Assembly: GCA_002471825.1 (NCBI GenBank)
Contig: DKQS01000009.1
Location: forward strand, 124,001 to 188,000
DNA length: 64,000 nt
Reading direction: 5' to 3'
Origin: Flavobacteriaceae bacterium UBA7302
GTDB lineage: Bacteria > Bacteroidota > Bacteroidia > Flavobacteriales > Flavobacteriaceae
In this document: one piece after another, positions 8,004-17,629 of the stretch
Layout: every line of letters begins with the position of its first letter
Numbering within the stretch: the first letter of the stretch is position 1
Notes under the pieces: model-generated
The model's database searches: none
Told to the model about the DNA's origin: nothing
Seen by the model: the letters and a program-made list of their open reading frames with translations, nothing else
Translations under genes and position numbers: made by a program

Positions 8004-10025
8004 TTTGCTACTGTTTCTATACCCGGTATTGTCTTTATACCAATCTGTATAGTCTTGTCCGCCAGATGTTGCCCAAATTCTAAAGAAGTTGTACGCTTCA
8101 TCAATGGCTACATTTTCCTTAGGCACCTTAAAATCGTGAATGATACTAATGGCCCATGGATATCCTTTATCAGAAATATAATTCCCGTCAAGGTCTTTGC
8201 TGATTCCGTCTATTTCAACAACATTCTGACCCAAATCAGTGGTACTGTAGTAAGGCAAGTGAATTTCATGTGCTCTTACCATGTTTTTAATGATAAACGG
8301 ATTGAAAGGTGCAGTACCAAGTTGCTCGGTAGAGATCGGTCTGGTAAACTTAATAGACACCGTTGTTTCTGTTAAGAAATTATCTTGGTCATCCGTAAAA
8401 ATGATTACGGCATTTTGTTGATTTGCTTCTGTTCCGTTCGCATTTAATGTGATGTAATCATGTGAATAGTTAGTTCCGGTTACACTTTCAATTAGGTTGG
8501 AAGGAACTCCCTCCATTTCAATTCCGAATCCGTTGGTAAATCCAGCTCCATTGGCTTTTACATTACAATGAAAATCGATTTGTACAGCCTCGTTATCAGA
8601 GTTCAATATTGCGATGGCTTTATAGTTTAAGGCCACATCGTTGAAGTCATAATCACCATAAGAAGGCCATAAGTCTTCAAAAGCAATACTTCCTGTTCCG
8701 TATTTACTTGGGGTAAAGATTTCGAATGCTTTGTCTGCATCATCAGGGAATGAATCCTCAGAATCAACGATTCCGTCTCCATCTGTATCGGTGGTATCTG
8801 GAGTGTCATTGAAGATTCGTAAAGTTGTTAAGTCGTTTATTTTTCTATTGAAACTTGTATCGTTATTTGCGCTAGCACCATAGGTGTATTCCCATCCACC
8901 AGTTTGCGTATCCATGATGATCAAATTGGCATTGCTTACTGCATCTGCTAGCCATAAGAATCCGTCGGAGTCAATGGTCATCGATGTTGGTGTGTAGGGC
9001 AAATTATCAGCACTAATTCTAGCCGCATCATAGCTAGTACCGTTAAAGGTTAATCTGTACAACCCTGAGAAAGACGCTAAATAAAACGTTCCGTCAGTTT
9101 CATCAAACTTTAAATCTCCTCCACTTTTGTTGTGCAATCCATTGATATCCCATTCATCCAATACATTACCTGTTTCAGGATCAATGGTTCTCAAAAAGTC
9201 ACTATTGGAGAAATACAATAAATTATCTTGAATATTATAGTCCAAGCGTGGACCACCAAATCCCATATTTGCCACTGTAGACCATTCTCCCGTAACGATA
9301 TCGTATTTCATTAATGGATATGGATTGGAGCGTCCAATTGAGTACATCACTAAATTTTCTTGATCAATAGCAGCAGTATAACTACCCATTGGCATTTCCG
9401 ATAAGAAGGTATACTCACCCGTTTTAGGATCTACTTGGAACAAATGACCGTCTCCGTTGACACAGTATAACAAATCGGTTACTGATGTCCTCGAAGCTTT
9501 TTTATTGGTTCCTTTGTTAGCTGTATAGGTAAATTGAACTTCCTGATTCGTAATATCTACCAATTCTCCAGAATACTTCAATCCTTGCTTTCTTCTTACA
9601 TACACCTTTTTGGCATAAGTAGGCAATGTAAGCGTAACATTTAAAACACCGTTTTTAGGCGATCCAGAAAAGATTGGTTTGTTGATAATGTCGTCTTTGT
9701 AAACATCTTCTGTTACTTGATTTCCAGATTCATCGATGTAGGTTTCAGTACCAGCGAAATATTTTTGATCTGAATATCCAAAAACATCATATTTGGTATG
9801 ACCTGAATTATCGGAAATTCGAATGGTTACTTTCTGATGTGTTTTGTAATCAAATCCTGCTGGAATATTAATAGATTTATCGCTAGTCGAATTGTTGTTG
9901 TTCGAGTTGTTGTTATTTTGTTGATTGTTGATCAAATTTTCTTCTTGTTCTACCTCAGGTACACAAGATGTGAACATTGAGAAAATAATTAACAAAAGGC
10001 CGAATGATTTTATTACCGTTTTCAT
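7992..10025 (-). CDS. LruC-domain lipoprotein with beta-propeller region
   Basis: The lipoprotein signal MKTVIKSFGLLLIIFSMFTSC has its Cys at residue 21. An Asn/Ser-rich low-complexity linker follows (about 33-50), then a beta-domain, a propeller-like region with repeated strands (about 185-405), a calcium-binding thrombospondin type 3-like loop starting DTDGDGIVD at residue 413, and a C-terminal LruC domain (about 430-675) with the YGDYDFNDVALNYK signature. The product is likely a large surface-exposed, calcium-binding lipoprotein. It is a single-gene unit next to the polysaccharide operon and its promoter carries the same direct-repeat box as the polysaccharide genes. This suggests a matrix or polysaccharide-associated role (inference). 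Confidence 0.85.
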   Translation of the reverse strand: MKTVIKSFGLLLIIFSMFTSCVPEVEQEENLINNQQNNNNSNNNNSTSDKSINIPAGFDYKTHQKVTIRISDNSGHTKYDVFGYSDQKYFAGTETYIDESGNQVTEDVYKDDIINKPIFSGSPKNGVLNVTLTLPTYAKKVYVRRKQGLKYSGELVDITNQEVQFTYTANKGTNKKASRTSVTDLLYCVNGDGHLFQVDPKTGEYTFLSEMPMGSYTAAIDQENLVMYSIGRSNPYPLMKYDIVTGEWSTVANMGFGGPRLDYNIQDNLLYFSNSDFLRTIDPETGNVLDEWDINGLHNKSGGDLKFDETDGTFYLASFSGLYRLTFNGTSYDAARISADNLPYTPTSMTIDSDGFLWLADAVSNANLIIMDTQTGGWEYTYGASANNDTSFNRKINDLTTLRIFNDTPDTTDTDGDGIVDSEDSFPDDADKAFEIFTPSKYGTGSIAFEDLWPSYGDYDFNDVALNYKAIAILNSDNEAVQIDFHCNVKANGAGFTNGFGIEMEGVPSNLIESVTGTNYSHDYITLNANGTEANQQNAVIIFTDDQDNFLTETTVSIKFTRPISTEQLGTAPFNPFIIKNMVRAHEIHLPYYSTTDLGQNVVEIDGISKDLDGNYISDKGYPWAISIIHDFKVPKENVAIDEAYNFFRIWATSGGQDYTDWYKDNTGYRNSSKLQN

Positions 10026-10061
10026 ATGTATTATTTTTTGGGGTACTTTCTTTGTTTTCTA

Positions 10062-10150
10062 CAAAATTAATTTGCTCATACTCCTTATCGGAGATCTATT
10101 CTCTTAACCAACATTAGCCTTCGGTGATTCAACAAAAAGTGTAGATGAAT
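10062..10150 (-). promoter_or_regulatory. LytTR-type direct-repeat promoter of lruC
   Basis: On the plus strand the repeats TTCGGTGATT (10120-10129) and GTAGATGAAT (10141-10150) start 21 bp apart. Fifty bases closer to the gene is the -7 element TAATTTTG (minus strand, 10062-10069), which would give a leader of about 31 nt. The 50-nt gap is 21 nt, or two helical turns, longer than at the tolC, wzy and ugd promoters. Confidence 0.7.
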
Positions 10151-10188
10151 TAAAAATGAGGCGAATTATCGATTGGATTTTTTCTCTG

Positions 10189-11268
10189 TCAGAACGTAAC
10201 CAATGCGAGTCCGTCTGGAACTCTACCGGTATTGATGTTGCTCACAATTTCAAAGGTTTTCATATCAATCACTTCTACTTTATCGGCATTAGAATTGGAA
10301 ACAAAAGCATATTCTCCATTGGGGTGCATCAAAATGCCAACAGGCCTCGGTGTATGGTAAAGAGCTCTTTCAATAAAATTCTTCTTTCCTGGTAACATGA
10401 GCGATTTGATCCGTTCTTTGGTATGTCTATCAAAAATTAGAACGGTTCCGTCTTGGGCATTGGATACAAAGCAATACTTGCCATCCACCGAAAATTTAAG
10501 TCGATAAGATTCTTTTCCAGATAATAATGTGTCTTCCAATTCATTCGTGTCTGTATTGATGACCGAAATGGTGTTTTCTAAGGTATTAGCGATCCATATC
10601 TCTTTTCCATCGGGAGTGATGTCAATTCCGTCGGCTCCCATTCCGCAATTGATATTGGTAACAATTTGATTGTTGGTATAATCAATTACTGATAAATTTC
10701 CCGAACTTTTATGAGTGACATAAATCAGGGGTTTATAAGGATGGGCAACCACCATATGGCTAATTCGTTGTTTGGTGGACAAAGCTAATTCGATACTGTC
10801 TTTATCAGTATCTATGATGAACAACTTGTTTCCGCCATTGGTGGCCACAGCAACCCTATTAGAGGATCTAAAGCTTGTTATTCCATGAGGCCTAGTGGCC
10901 GATTGGAGTGGTATTTTTTTGGTGATTTGAAGGGTATTGACATCAAGTAATGAGATGGATTTGCCCGGCATGTAATTGTCGCCGTAATTGGTAAAGGCGA
11001 CCGACTTTTTATCGGGTAATGCAGTAATTTCTCTTGGTTGTGTAGCTACGAAAAGTTCCTTGATAAGAGCACCTGTTTCCAAGTCAAATACGGTGATACT
11101 ACGATCTAACTTATTAACAACAAACAAGGTACCTACAGTACTAATCGAATAGTTTTGTGTTCTTGCATAAGAGATGTACGAAAGCATGCAGGTGAATAAA
11201 AAGACCACTACAAGTCCCAAAAAGATGACTTTCCTTGCAAAAGATCGATACTTATTCTGATAATGCAT
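10189..11268 (-). CDS. YVTN-family beta-propeller protein
   Basis: A membrane helix at about residues 14-35 (signal or anchor) precedes about seven YVTN/NHL-type repeats, with recurring phrases such as VVNKLDRSITVFDLETG, IDYTNNQIVTNINCG and VSNSNADKVEVIDMKTFEI. The fold is a periplasmic or surface seven-bladed propeller of 359 residues. The ligand is unknown. It is the last gene of the glycosyltransferase operon, 33 bp after the GT-like orphan. A role in matrix attachment or polymer handling is inferred only from its place in the operon. Confidence 0.78.
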   Translation of the reverse strand: MHYQNKYRSFARKVIFLGLVVVFLFTCMLSYISYARTQNYSISTVGTLFVVNKLDRSITVFDLETGALIKELFVATQPREITALPDKKSVAFTNYGDNYMPGKSISLLDVNTLQITKKIPLQSATRPHGITSFRSSNRVAVATNGGNKLFIIDTDKDSIELALSTKQRISHMVVAHPYKPLIYVTHKSSGNLSVIDYTNNQIVTNINCGMGADGIDITPDGKEIWIANTLENTISVINTDTNELEDTLLSGKESYRLKFSVDGKYCFVSNAQDGTVLIFDRHTKERIKSLMLPGKKNFIERALYHTPRPVGILMHPNGEYAFVSNSNADKVEVIDMKTFEIVSNINTGRVPDGLALVTF

Positions 11269-11301
11269 TTCTAAGACTTTCGTTAGGTTTTACATCAATA
11301 C

Positions 11302-11769
11302 TTAAATGAGGGCCGGATCATTGGCCATTTCATTGGGTTCATTCAGAAACTCGGGTAACGACAACAATCTTTGGATAAAGGTTTGTTTGTTCTTTTTGTT
11401 GCGAGTATTCTTATTGTGTCGAAGCGCGATTTCTTCGCTGTTTTCTATAAAAGTTTCAATCACTTGAATAAGGTCAATCCGTTTGGATTCAATCACATAA
11501 CCTAAAAACTTCAAATTGAATTCATTGTGCATGAATCTTGAGCCAGCCCTTACCGATGAAACATTCATTTTGTTATTGCGGATGCTTACAAAACTTACGT
11601 TCTCACATTGCTCGGCAATTCCAATCAAATAATCATTGATGGTCTCATCATTTAGTTTATGCAACAGGCAAAACTCTATTTTAGGAGCGTTATTAAATAA
11701 GGCAACTAATTGATCTTTTGGGATATCTTTTATTCTTGATTTAAAAACAATAATTACACCTGTTTTCAT
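11302..11769 (-). CDS. Orphan protein resembling a non-catalytic GT2 fold (paralogue of 31230-31670)
   Basis: I do not recognise a named family. The 155-residue protein opens with a strand (TGVIIVFKSRIKD), then IEFCLLHKLNDET, NVSFVSIRNNK and SSVRAGSRFM followed by NLKFLGYVIES. The order of strands resembles the N-terminal half of a family 2 glycosyltransferase, but the DDGS and DXD metal motifs are absent. The protein encoded at 31230-31670 shows the same pattern (FVLHREPDE, SFINIKRPSKE, KNGVRLLQRR, FKFILY). It lies in the glycosyltransferase operon, 29 bp after a GT2 gene. A regulatory or scaffold role is possible; the function is unknown. Confidence 0.55.
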   Translation of the reverse strand: MKTGVIIVFKSRIKDIPKDQLVALFNNAPKIEFCLLHKLNDETINDYLIGIAEQCENVSFVSIRNNKMNVSSVRAGSRFMHNEFNLKFLGYVIESKRIDLIQVIETFIENSEEIALRHNKNTRNKKNKQTFIQRLLSLPEFLNEPNEMANDPALI

Positions 11770-11798
11770 GAGTTCTCTTTTTCTAATTCTCTATAATT

Positions 11799-12992
11799 CT
11801 AAGCAGCTCTTTTCGCTCTTTCCCAATTCACTGATTGTGTTTTCTTCATGTATCTAAAGAATCCTAAAAACACTGATAAGTTCATGATGAAAAAGTAATA
11901 AGGGACGAAAAGTGCCTTTATCCTGGTTGATTGATTCTCTAACAACCAACCTAATAATGCAGCCAAATAGGATGCTACTTGCAACCAGAAGAAGCTTGCA
12001 TACAAACCGAAATCAAATATTCCTTCGTTAAACGCCAATGCAGCGGAAACCGGAATTAATAGTAATAAACATAATGGTGTAAGCGTCCAACGCAACACAC
12101 GATGTGAGATGAATTGGAAGGACAATAGACCGTACTTAAATATGTTTAATAGGGATCTGAGTCTCACTACAGATTGGATTCCACCTGCAGAGATTCTAAT
12201 TTTTCGTTTCAATTCTTCCCCAACATCTTGAGATGCTGTTTCAATGGCATAAGCCTCAGGATTGTATTGAATGGTATATCCTTGTTTGGCAACACGTAAT
12301 GAAATGATGAAATCATCAAGAATGGTATCTTGCTCCACTTCATTGTACAATTCAGTTCGAATGGCGAACAACTCGCCTGCCGCACCTACTACTGAATACA
12401 ATTCGGCATCCCATTTCTTTAAGGTAGATTCATACCTCCAGTACAACCCTTCACCTGCTCCAGCAGCCGCATCCGCTCCTTTGTCTACAATTCGCTTTTC
12501 ACCTGAAACACAACCCACCTTTTCATCTTCAAAACAGGTTACAATATGCATAATTGAATCTTCTCCAAGATCTGTATTGGCATCACTAAAAATGGCGATT
12601 GGAGTTTTTACGTAAGGCATCACGCGGTTCATGGCATTGATCTTCCCTTTTCTTTCGTCTTTATGGAAAACCATAACGTCCTCATAATCCATTAAGGCAA
12701 AATTGGTTCCGTCATCGGATCCATCGGTCACCCAAAAAACATTGAGTTTCTCTTTAGGGTAGTTCAGTTTTCGAGTGTTCTCCATTTTCCTGGCCACATA
12801 ATCCTTCTCGTTGTAAGCTGGTATTAATAAGGTGACTTCAGGTAATTCTTTCTCCTCTTGATTCGCTGGTTTCTTTTTACCAAACATGCGCTTCATTTTG
12901 ACCATGGCGAATAATACGATGCCATAACCGATGTAGGTGTAAAAAATAATCACCAACAGAATCCAAAATAATATTTCTAAAAATCTCATCAC
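11799..12992 (-). CDS. Membrane glycosyltransferase family 2
   Basis: An N-terminal helix (about residues 5-30) precedes a GT2 domain with LLIPAYNEKDY (55-65), DGSDDGT (90-96), SDANTD (136-141) and the acceptor-side acidic motif ILDDF. Three or more membrane helices close the 397-residue protein. The layout is that of processive, BcsA-like enzymes that transfer sugars from a nucleotide donor at the inner membrane, although the usual QxxRW motif is not obvious (KRKIRISAGG occupies that region). It is in the wzy operon, 21 bp after a GT4 gene. Donor and acceptor cannot be inferred. Confidence 0.85.
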   Translation of the reverse strand: MMRFLEILFWILLVIIFYTYIGYGIVLFAMVKMKRMFGKKKPANQEEKELPEVTLLIPAYNEKDYVARKMENTRKLNYPKEKLNVFWVTDGSDDGTNFALMDYEDVMVFHKDERKGKINAMNRVMPYVKTPIAIFSDANTDLGEDSIMHIVTCFEDEKVGCVSGEKRIVDKGADAAAGAGEGLYWRYESTLKKWDAELYSVVGAAGELFAIRTELYNEVEQDTILDDFIISLRVAKQGYTIQYNPEAYAIETASQDVGEELKRKIRISAGGIQSVVRLRSLLNIFKYGLLSFQFISHRVLRWTLTPLCLLLLIPVSAALAFNEGIFDFGLYASFFWLQVASYLAALLGWLLENQSTRIKALFVPYYFFIMNLSVFLGFFRYMKKTQSVNWERAKRAA

Positions 12993-13013
12993 TTCTAATT
13001 TTAATTCGCCTAA

Positions 13014-14207
13014 TTACGAGGCTTTATTGTTATAAAATTGCTCTATATAATTACCAAATTGATCAGCTCTGTTATCCCATGAATTCGACTTTGCGAACTC
13101 GATGCGTTCTTTAATGAGAGCGTCAGTATCATTGGTTATTTCATTCTTTATTTGTGCTACAAACTCTTCTTTAGACCTTGTAACGGTTGCGATCTCCTCA
13201 AAATCTTTCAACACAGCAAACTCAGTCATTACCACTGGTACACCGATTGCTAAGTACTCATTGATTTTAAGCGGATAGATATTCTTGTTGATTTCTGACA
13301 ATACATACGGAATGATACCAACGTCAAACTTGGCTACCAATTCGGGCACTTTCGAAGCATGTACCGCCGGATTGAATACGACATTCTCGTATTTTGATAG
13401 GCGATCTACCACCTTTTGATTCATGATGCCTCCTGTGAATTCAAAAAGATAGTCTGGCAATTCTTGCACAGTATATTCTACCAAATCAATGTCAAATCGA
13501 TAATCTATAGATCCGGTGTAGCCAACCTTCTTTCGAGAATCTTTGTTGACTGCTTTCTTGGCATACGGCACAAACATGTCGTAATCCACCCCGTTTTTCA
13601 CTACTACAGACATCGGGTTGAATTGTTTCTTTTCTTCATTCAAATAATCAGAAGTAGTAATAACACCATCCACTTTCTCACAGAATTCTTTTTCCAATTC
13701 GATGGTTGTCGCATTGTTGCGATCTAAATCCATTCCGTCATAACAGTAATAGATGTTGGTGTGCTCCTCCAACTCCCCTACCATGGCCAATCCGTATACA
13801 GGATTAAAGGCAGTAAGAATGATTGGATCTTCAATTTGATATCTTTTTTGAATCTTTCTGATTTGACGTTTGTACATGCTGGTGTTCCATTTGTAGAACC
13901 ACTTCAACAACGTTTTGTTCTTAATGGAAGCTGTAGGCAGCACTGGGGGCATAATCATATGTTTCACTTGCGCACCTGTATCAGCCGTGATGGTTTTCAC
14001 TCGCTTATCGAGTCCGAGCATCCGTTTGATCGGCAATTGAATCTTTCCGCGCAACCCGTTGATCAAGTCTTTAAAGGTCTTTGGGTACTCAATGAAAAGT
14101 ACATTGTTATGAAAGGCCAACAAAGACAATAACTGTACGGTCGACTTGGTATACTCACCTTCCCAGGTGGTATATGAAATACAAATGATGTTTTTATTTT
14201 TTAACAT
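13014..14207 (-). CDS. Glycosyltransferase family 4-like
   Basis: The 397-residue cytosolic protein has the GT-B layout. The C-terminal Rossmann domain contains GYTGSIDYRFD, a strand series to VGIIPY, and the donor-binding segment YPLKINEYLAIGVPVVMTE with the expected glutamates. The N-terminal half includes YYCYDGMDLDR and GVITTSDYL. It probably transfers a sugar onto the growing lipid-linked repeat unit. The start overlaps the end of the upstream GT4 gene by 7 bp, indicating translational coupling. Confidence 0.85.
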   Translation of the reverse strand: MLKNKNIICISYTTWEGEYTKSTVQLLSLLAFHNNVLFIEYPKTFKDLINGLRGKIQLPIKRMLGLDKRVKTITADTGAQVKHMIMPPVLPTASIKNKTLLKWFYKWNTSMYKRQIRKIQKRYQIEDPIILTAFNPVYGLAMVGELEEHTNIYYCYDGMDLDRNNATTIELEKEFCEKVDGVITTSDYLNEEKKQFNPMSVVVKNGVDYDMFVPYAKKAVNKDSRKKVGYTGSIDYRFDIDLVEYTVQELPDYLFEFTGGIMNQKVVDRLSKYENVVFNPAVHASKVPELVAKFDVGIIPYVLSEINKNIYPLKINEYLAIGVPVVMTEFAVLKDFEEIATVTRSKEEFVAQIKNEITNDTDALIKERIEFAKSNSWDNRADQFGNYIEQFYNNKAS

Positions 14208-15376
14208 AACACATGCTTTTTAAGGTCAAAATGCAAACTCTTATACAGTTCTAACACTTGTTCTGCCATGGCATACCAAGAGAACTTCTGACTTCGTTTC
14301 AATCCTTTTTCAACCAACTCTTCACGCAAACCATTGTCGTTCATAATCTTTTGAATCGCCTCGGTAATTTCTTCTGGCTTAAATGGATTCACCAAGTAAC
14401 TTGCCTTCCCTGATACCTCAGGCATCGAAGAAGTATTTGACGTAATCACGGGGACTCCGCAAGACATGGCTTCCAAAATGGGGATACCAAAACTTTCGCG
14501 TAATGAAGGATATAAGAAGATGTCACAAAGCGAATAAATCGCAGGTAAATCAGTATTCTTCACATAACCGGTAAGCACAATCTTATCGATCAACTTCGGA
14601 TCACCAATCTCTTCTAAAATCTTCATGAGTTCGGTTAAATCGTAGTCCAACATCACCAACTTATGATCTGATTTCGAAGCTTTTAGATAATCAGAATAGG
14701 CCTTCAAAGTACCTTTGGTATTCTTCTTCGGATCTGTATTCCCAAGGAAGAAGAAAAACTTGTCGGGTAAATTGTATTTCACTTTTACGCGACTTAATTC
14801 ATTGGCATCAGAAACTGGTTTGAAATGATTTCCAACTCCATTATACACCGCCGATAATTTGTGCTCGTTTTGCAATCCGAAGAACTCTGCAATTCGATTC
14901 TTTTCAAAGTTCGAAACCGTAATCACCGACTTACTTCTTTTCATTACTCTAGGCACGATTAACTTTCGGTATACGTTTCCAAATTTTTGATAAGGCGTAG
15001 CGCTACTTCGTAAAATTTGCAAATAGCTTTTCTCTAGATAAATGATATCATGAAGCGTTGTAACAATAGGAATATCGCTGAAGATGGGTGCCGTATTGCT
15101 GGTACAATGTAAAATATCACATCCGTGAGCTTTGGCTGCTTTTGGCAGAGCAAACTGCTCCCAAAGTGGATAGATACCACCATCCAACTCGACAATCTTA
15201 AAGTTCTCTGTCTCTTGCAATACAGAGGTGTCTTCATCGGGTTTTACAAACACAACATACTCGTTGTCTTTATCTATTTTCTGTAGATTCTTTATCAGCT
15301 CCAAAGCCACCATATCCATGCCGTGCTTTTTCACTCTAAACAATCGTTGTCCTTCTATTCCTATTTTCATGATCAA
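14201..15376 (-). CDS. Glycosyltransferase family 4 (group 1)
   Basis: This is a typical GT4 enzyme of 391 residues, GT-B fold. The conserved donor site is SLRESFGIPILEAMSCGVPV (EX7E motif), preceded by FFLGNTDPKKNTKG and followed by PEVSGKASYLVNPF. This pattern is common in mannosyl- or rhamnosyltransferases of polysaccharide clusters, but the sugar is not certain. It abuts the upstream GT2 gene (0 bp) and overlaps the next GT4 gene by 7 bp. Confidence 0.9.
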   Translation of the reverse strand: MIMKIGIEGQRLFRVKKHGMDMVALELIKNLQKIDKDNEYVVFVKPDEDTSVLQETENFKIVELDGGIYPLWEQFALPKAAKAHGCDILHCTSNTAPIFSDIPIVTTLHDIIYLEKSYLQILRSSATPYQKFGNVYRKLIVPRVMKRSKSVITVSNFEKNRIAEFFGLQNEHKLSAVYNGVGNHFKPVSDANELSRVKVKYNLPDKFFFFLGNTDPKKNTKGTLKAYSDYLKASKSDHKLVMLDYDLTELMKILEEIGDPKLIDKIVLTGYVKNTDLPAIYSLCDIFLYPSLRESFGIPILEAMSCGVPVITSNTSSMPEVSGKASYLVNPFKPEEITEAIQKIMNDNGLREELVEKGLKRSQKFSWYAMAEQVLELYKSLHFDLKKHVLC

Positions 15377-16588
15377 TTAATTTACAGTACCATGTTTGGT
15401 ATGGATAAACTTTTTGTTTGCGCCTTTCATTCTGAACAATAACAAGAACATTCTGAAGAATGCCGATGGTATGGTCATCATGGCTTTGAACGTCTCCTTG
15501 TTGTAGAATTTTCTAGGAAGTGCCAATACAAATGCTGTAATGACCATCACAAAATTCAACAACCAGAAGTATGGCGATACGTAGGTCTCCGCTCCGAAAA
15601 CAAAGTCTTTACAGAGGTATACCATGGTAAGAATGATGGTAAATCCTAAAAGCAGTACTCTAGGAGGCACAATCATTTGCCATACTTTATCGAAGAAATT
15701 CATATTCTTATTTCTAAACAATTCTCCCCAACTGCGGTTGCAATAGCGTCTCAAATAGATAAATTGAGTAGCCAACCAACGTCTTCTTTGATTTGAAAAA
15801 TCAGTTCCTTTTTGAATTTTTTCATCAAGAACAACGGCATCTTGCAAGTATTCTATTTCGATCTGCTTTCCTGCCAATTCAAATTCCAATTCTTTGTCAA
15901 ATCCGCCAATAGCCTGAATCGGCTCCATGATGGATTTAAACAATTTGTAATCGAATCCCATTCCAGAACCAATCAATCCAGATGATAAGTCGAGAGCTCT
16001 ATGTCCTCTTCTATAGATGTGATTATTGATTTCCTCACTTGCCGCATCTAAAATTGCGTAGGTAGTATTTAAATTCTTTGCTTGACGGTGTCCTTGTACA
16101 ACTTTGTAACCGTTGTTGAAGGCGTTGTTCATCTTGCTCAAGAATTCAGGTTCCATCAAGTTGTCTGCATCCAAAACAATGGCGTAATCATAATTACGTT
16201 CCAACTGTTTCATGGCTGTATTCAAAGCTTTAGCCTTGGTACTCTTTTCGAAAGAAACTTCGATTACTTTAATTGGTAATTTTCTGAGTTTTTGAATGGT
16301 TTCCTCCTTCATCGAATCAGCAATAATGATGATATCGAAAAAACTAGGTGGATACTTCTGACGAATGGCATGGCGTGCCACATCAACGATAACCTCATCC
16401 TCTTTATAAGCAGGAATAAATACCGCCATGGAGTTTAATTCAACCGTTGCCGAATTGTAACGCTTTTTATACCGATGTCCAGCGATTGAAAAGGTCAAAA
16501 TATACAGGCATGAGATAAAGAAATAAACAACTACAATGATTTCTATGGCCTGTAAAGCGTATTGAAGTGATATATTAACTATTTCCAT
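15377..16588 (-). CDS. Membrane glycosyltransferase family 2, BcsA-like
   Basis: An N-terminal helix (about residues 15-37) is followed by a GT2 catalytic domain with VFIPAYKEDE (56-65), the DAD metal motif (140-142) and the acceptor and product motif QRRRW at about residue 273. C-terminal helices follow. These features mark processive or single-transfer inner-membrane glycosyltransferases related to cellulose and hyaluronan synthases. The usual DDGS is replaced by ADSMKEE. It sits between the phosphoribosyltransferase-HAD gene and the GT4 genes in the wzy operon. Confidence 0.88.
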   Translation of the reverse strand: MEIVNISLQYALQAIEIIVVVYFFISCLYILTFSIAGHRYKKRYNSATVELNSMAVFIPAYKEDEVIVDVARHAIRQKYPPSFFDIIIIADSMKEETIQKLRKLPIKVIEVSFEKSTKAKALNTAMKQLERNYDYAIVLDADNLMEPEFLSKMNNAFNNGYKVVQGHRQAKNLNTTYAILDAASEEINNHIYRRGHRALDLSSGLIGSGMGFDYKLFKSIMEPIQAIGGFDKELEFELAGKQIEIEYLQDAVVLDEKIQKGTDFSNQRRRWLATQFIYLRRYCNRSWGELFRNKNMNFFDKVWQMIVPPRVLLLGFTIILTMVYLCKDFVFGAETYVSPYFWLLNFVMVITAFVLALPRKFYNKETFKAMMTIPSAFFRMFLLLFRMKGANKKFIHTKHGTVN

Positions 16589-16618
16589 TTTAACTGTTTT
16601 TAAGTGAAAAGAATTTCA

Positions 16619-17602
16619 TTAGTGAGTCTCTATTGAAACCTTCTTTTTCGGGGTTTGTAATTTGTTTTTATACTTTCTCAATGCATCTCTCAATCGCAAT
16701 GCAAACTTTCGCAACCATGGGAAGTATTTTCCTGATTTTAAATTGTAAGCAAATGATTGTGAGTTAAATATCATTTCAAAATTAGCGGTACAGAAAACTG
16801 GCTTTCCTGTAATTCTATTGATTTCGTTCGCTTGAAAAAGCTCACTTTCAATGAATAAATTGTACTTACCATCCTGATAGGTTTTCGCTTTATGTGTACC
16901 GTGACAATTGGCTTTTTGTCTAGCCTTTTGATCAGGCAAGTCAAGCATCACAAGCTCATTGTATTTAATACCGTGTTTTTCCAACCACTTTTCCGTTTCT
17001 GGTCTGTACTTCTCAAGTCTTGAAGTAACCAAGGTTCCGATTTTACTCTTAGGCAAATACAATGGTGTGGCATTCAAAACAAAATCTCGGTATTTAGGAC
17101 CGTCATCATTTTGTTCTGGTGTTGGATCAACACAAAGCACACCATCAATATCGAAACATGCCTTATCTAAAGTTGAGTGATTGAATATGTTCCATTGGAA
17201 ATATCTCGGAATACCCACTGTTTCAAAGTAGTAATCCACTGAATTCTGCTTGGAAGGATCTACATAGATCGCACAATATTTCAAATTGAACTTCGATTCT
17301 AAATCTGCCAAGCTGGCCTTACATTTTCTTAAGGCATTTCCAGAGGATACACTGTCATCTACTACCAAAACATTTTTAAATTGCTTGATATCGAAGTATT
17401 GTCCTCGTTCCCCGGCCTTATAGATATGTCCATTAACAAAAGAATGCAGATCTGTATAAGGTAGATTTAAATACAAGGCCAATAAGTTTGCAGGCAACAT
17501 ACCGCTTCTTGGTACTCCCACAATCAAATCAAAGTCTCTAGGGATCTTGTGGATCTCCTTAAGAATGATTTGGTTTAAGTCGCTTATATTTCTAAAGTTC
17601 AT
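16619..17602 (-). CDS. Phosphoribosyltransferase-HAD hydrolase fusion
   Basis: The N-terminal half (about 1-130) is a type I phosphoribosyltransferase with VGVPRSGMLPANL and the PRPP loop VVDDSVSSGNAL (Asp82-Asp83). The C-terminal half (about 145-300) is a HAD-family hydrolase with FDIDGVLC (Asp151, Asp153) and TLVTSRLEKY as motif II. Such fusions occur in polysaccharide clusters, but no substrate is established that I can name. The enzyme could make or recycle a phosphorylated ribosyl intermediate (inference). It lies 27 bp after the wzy-like gene in the operon. Confidence 0.82.
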   Translation of the reverse strand: MNFRNISDLNQIILKEIHKIPRDFDLIVGVPRSGMLPANLLALYLNLPYTDLHSFVNGHIYKAGERGQYFDIKQFKNVLVVDDSVSSGNALRKCKASLADLESKFNLKYCAIYVDPSKQNSVDYYFETVGIPRYFQWNIFNHSTLDKACFDIDGVLCVDPTPEQNDDGPKYRDFVLNATPLYLPKSKIGTLVTSRLEKYRPETEKWLEKHGIKYNELVMLDLPDQKARQKANCHGTHKAKTYQDGKYNLFIESELFQANEINRITGKPVFCTANFEMIFNSQSFAYNLKSGKYFPWLRKFALRLRDALRKYKNKLQTPKKKVSIETH

Positions 17603-17629
17603 AATTGTTGATTTTAATTCGTATTCGTT

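Noticed and set aside
7814..8104. Minus-strand frame of 96 codons overlapping the 3' end of lruC and its terminator.
   Set aside because: It runs through the terminator hairpin and the LruC coding end in another frame; no protein family fits.
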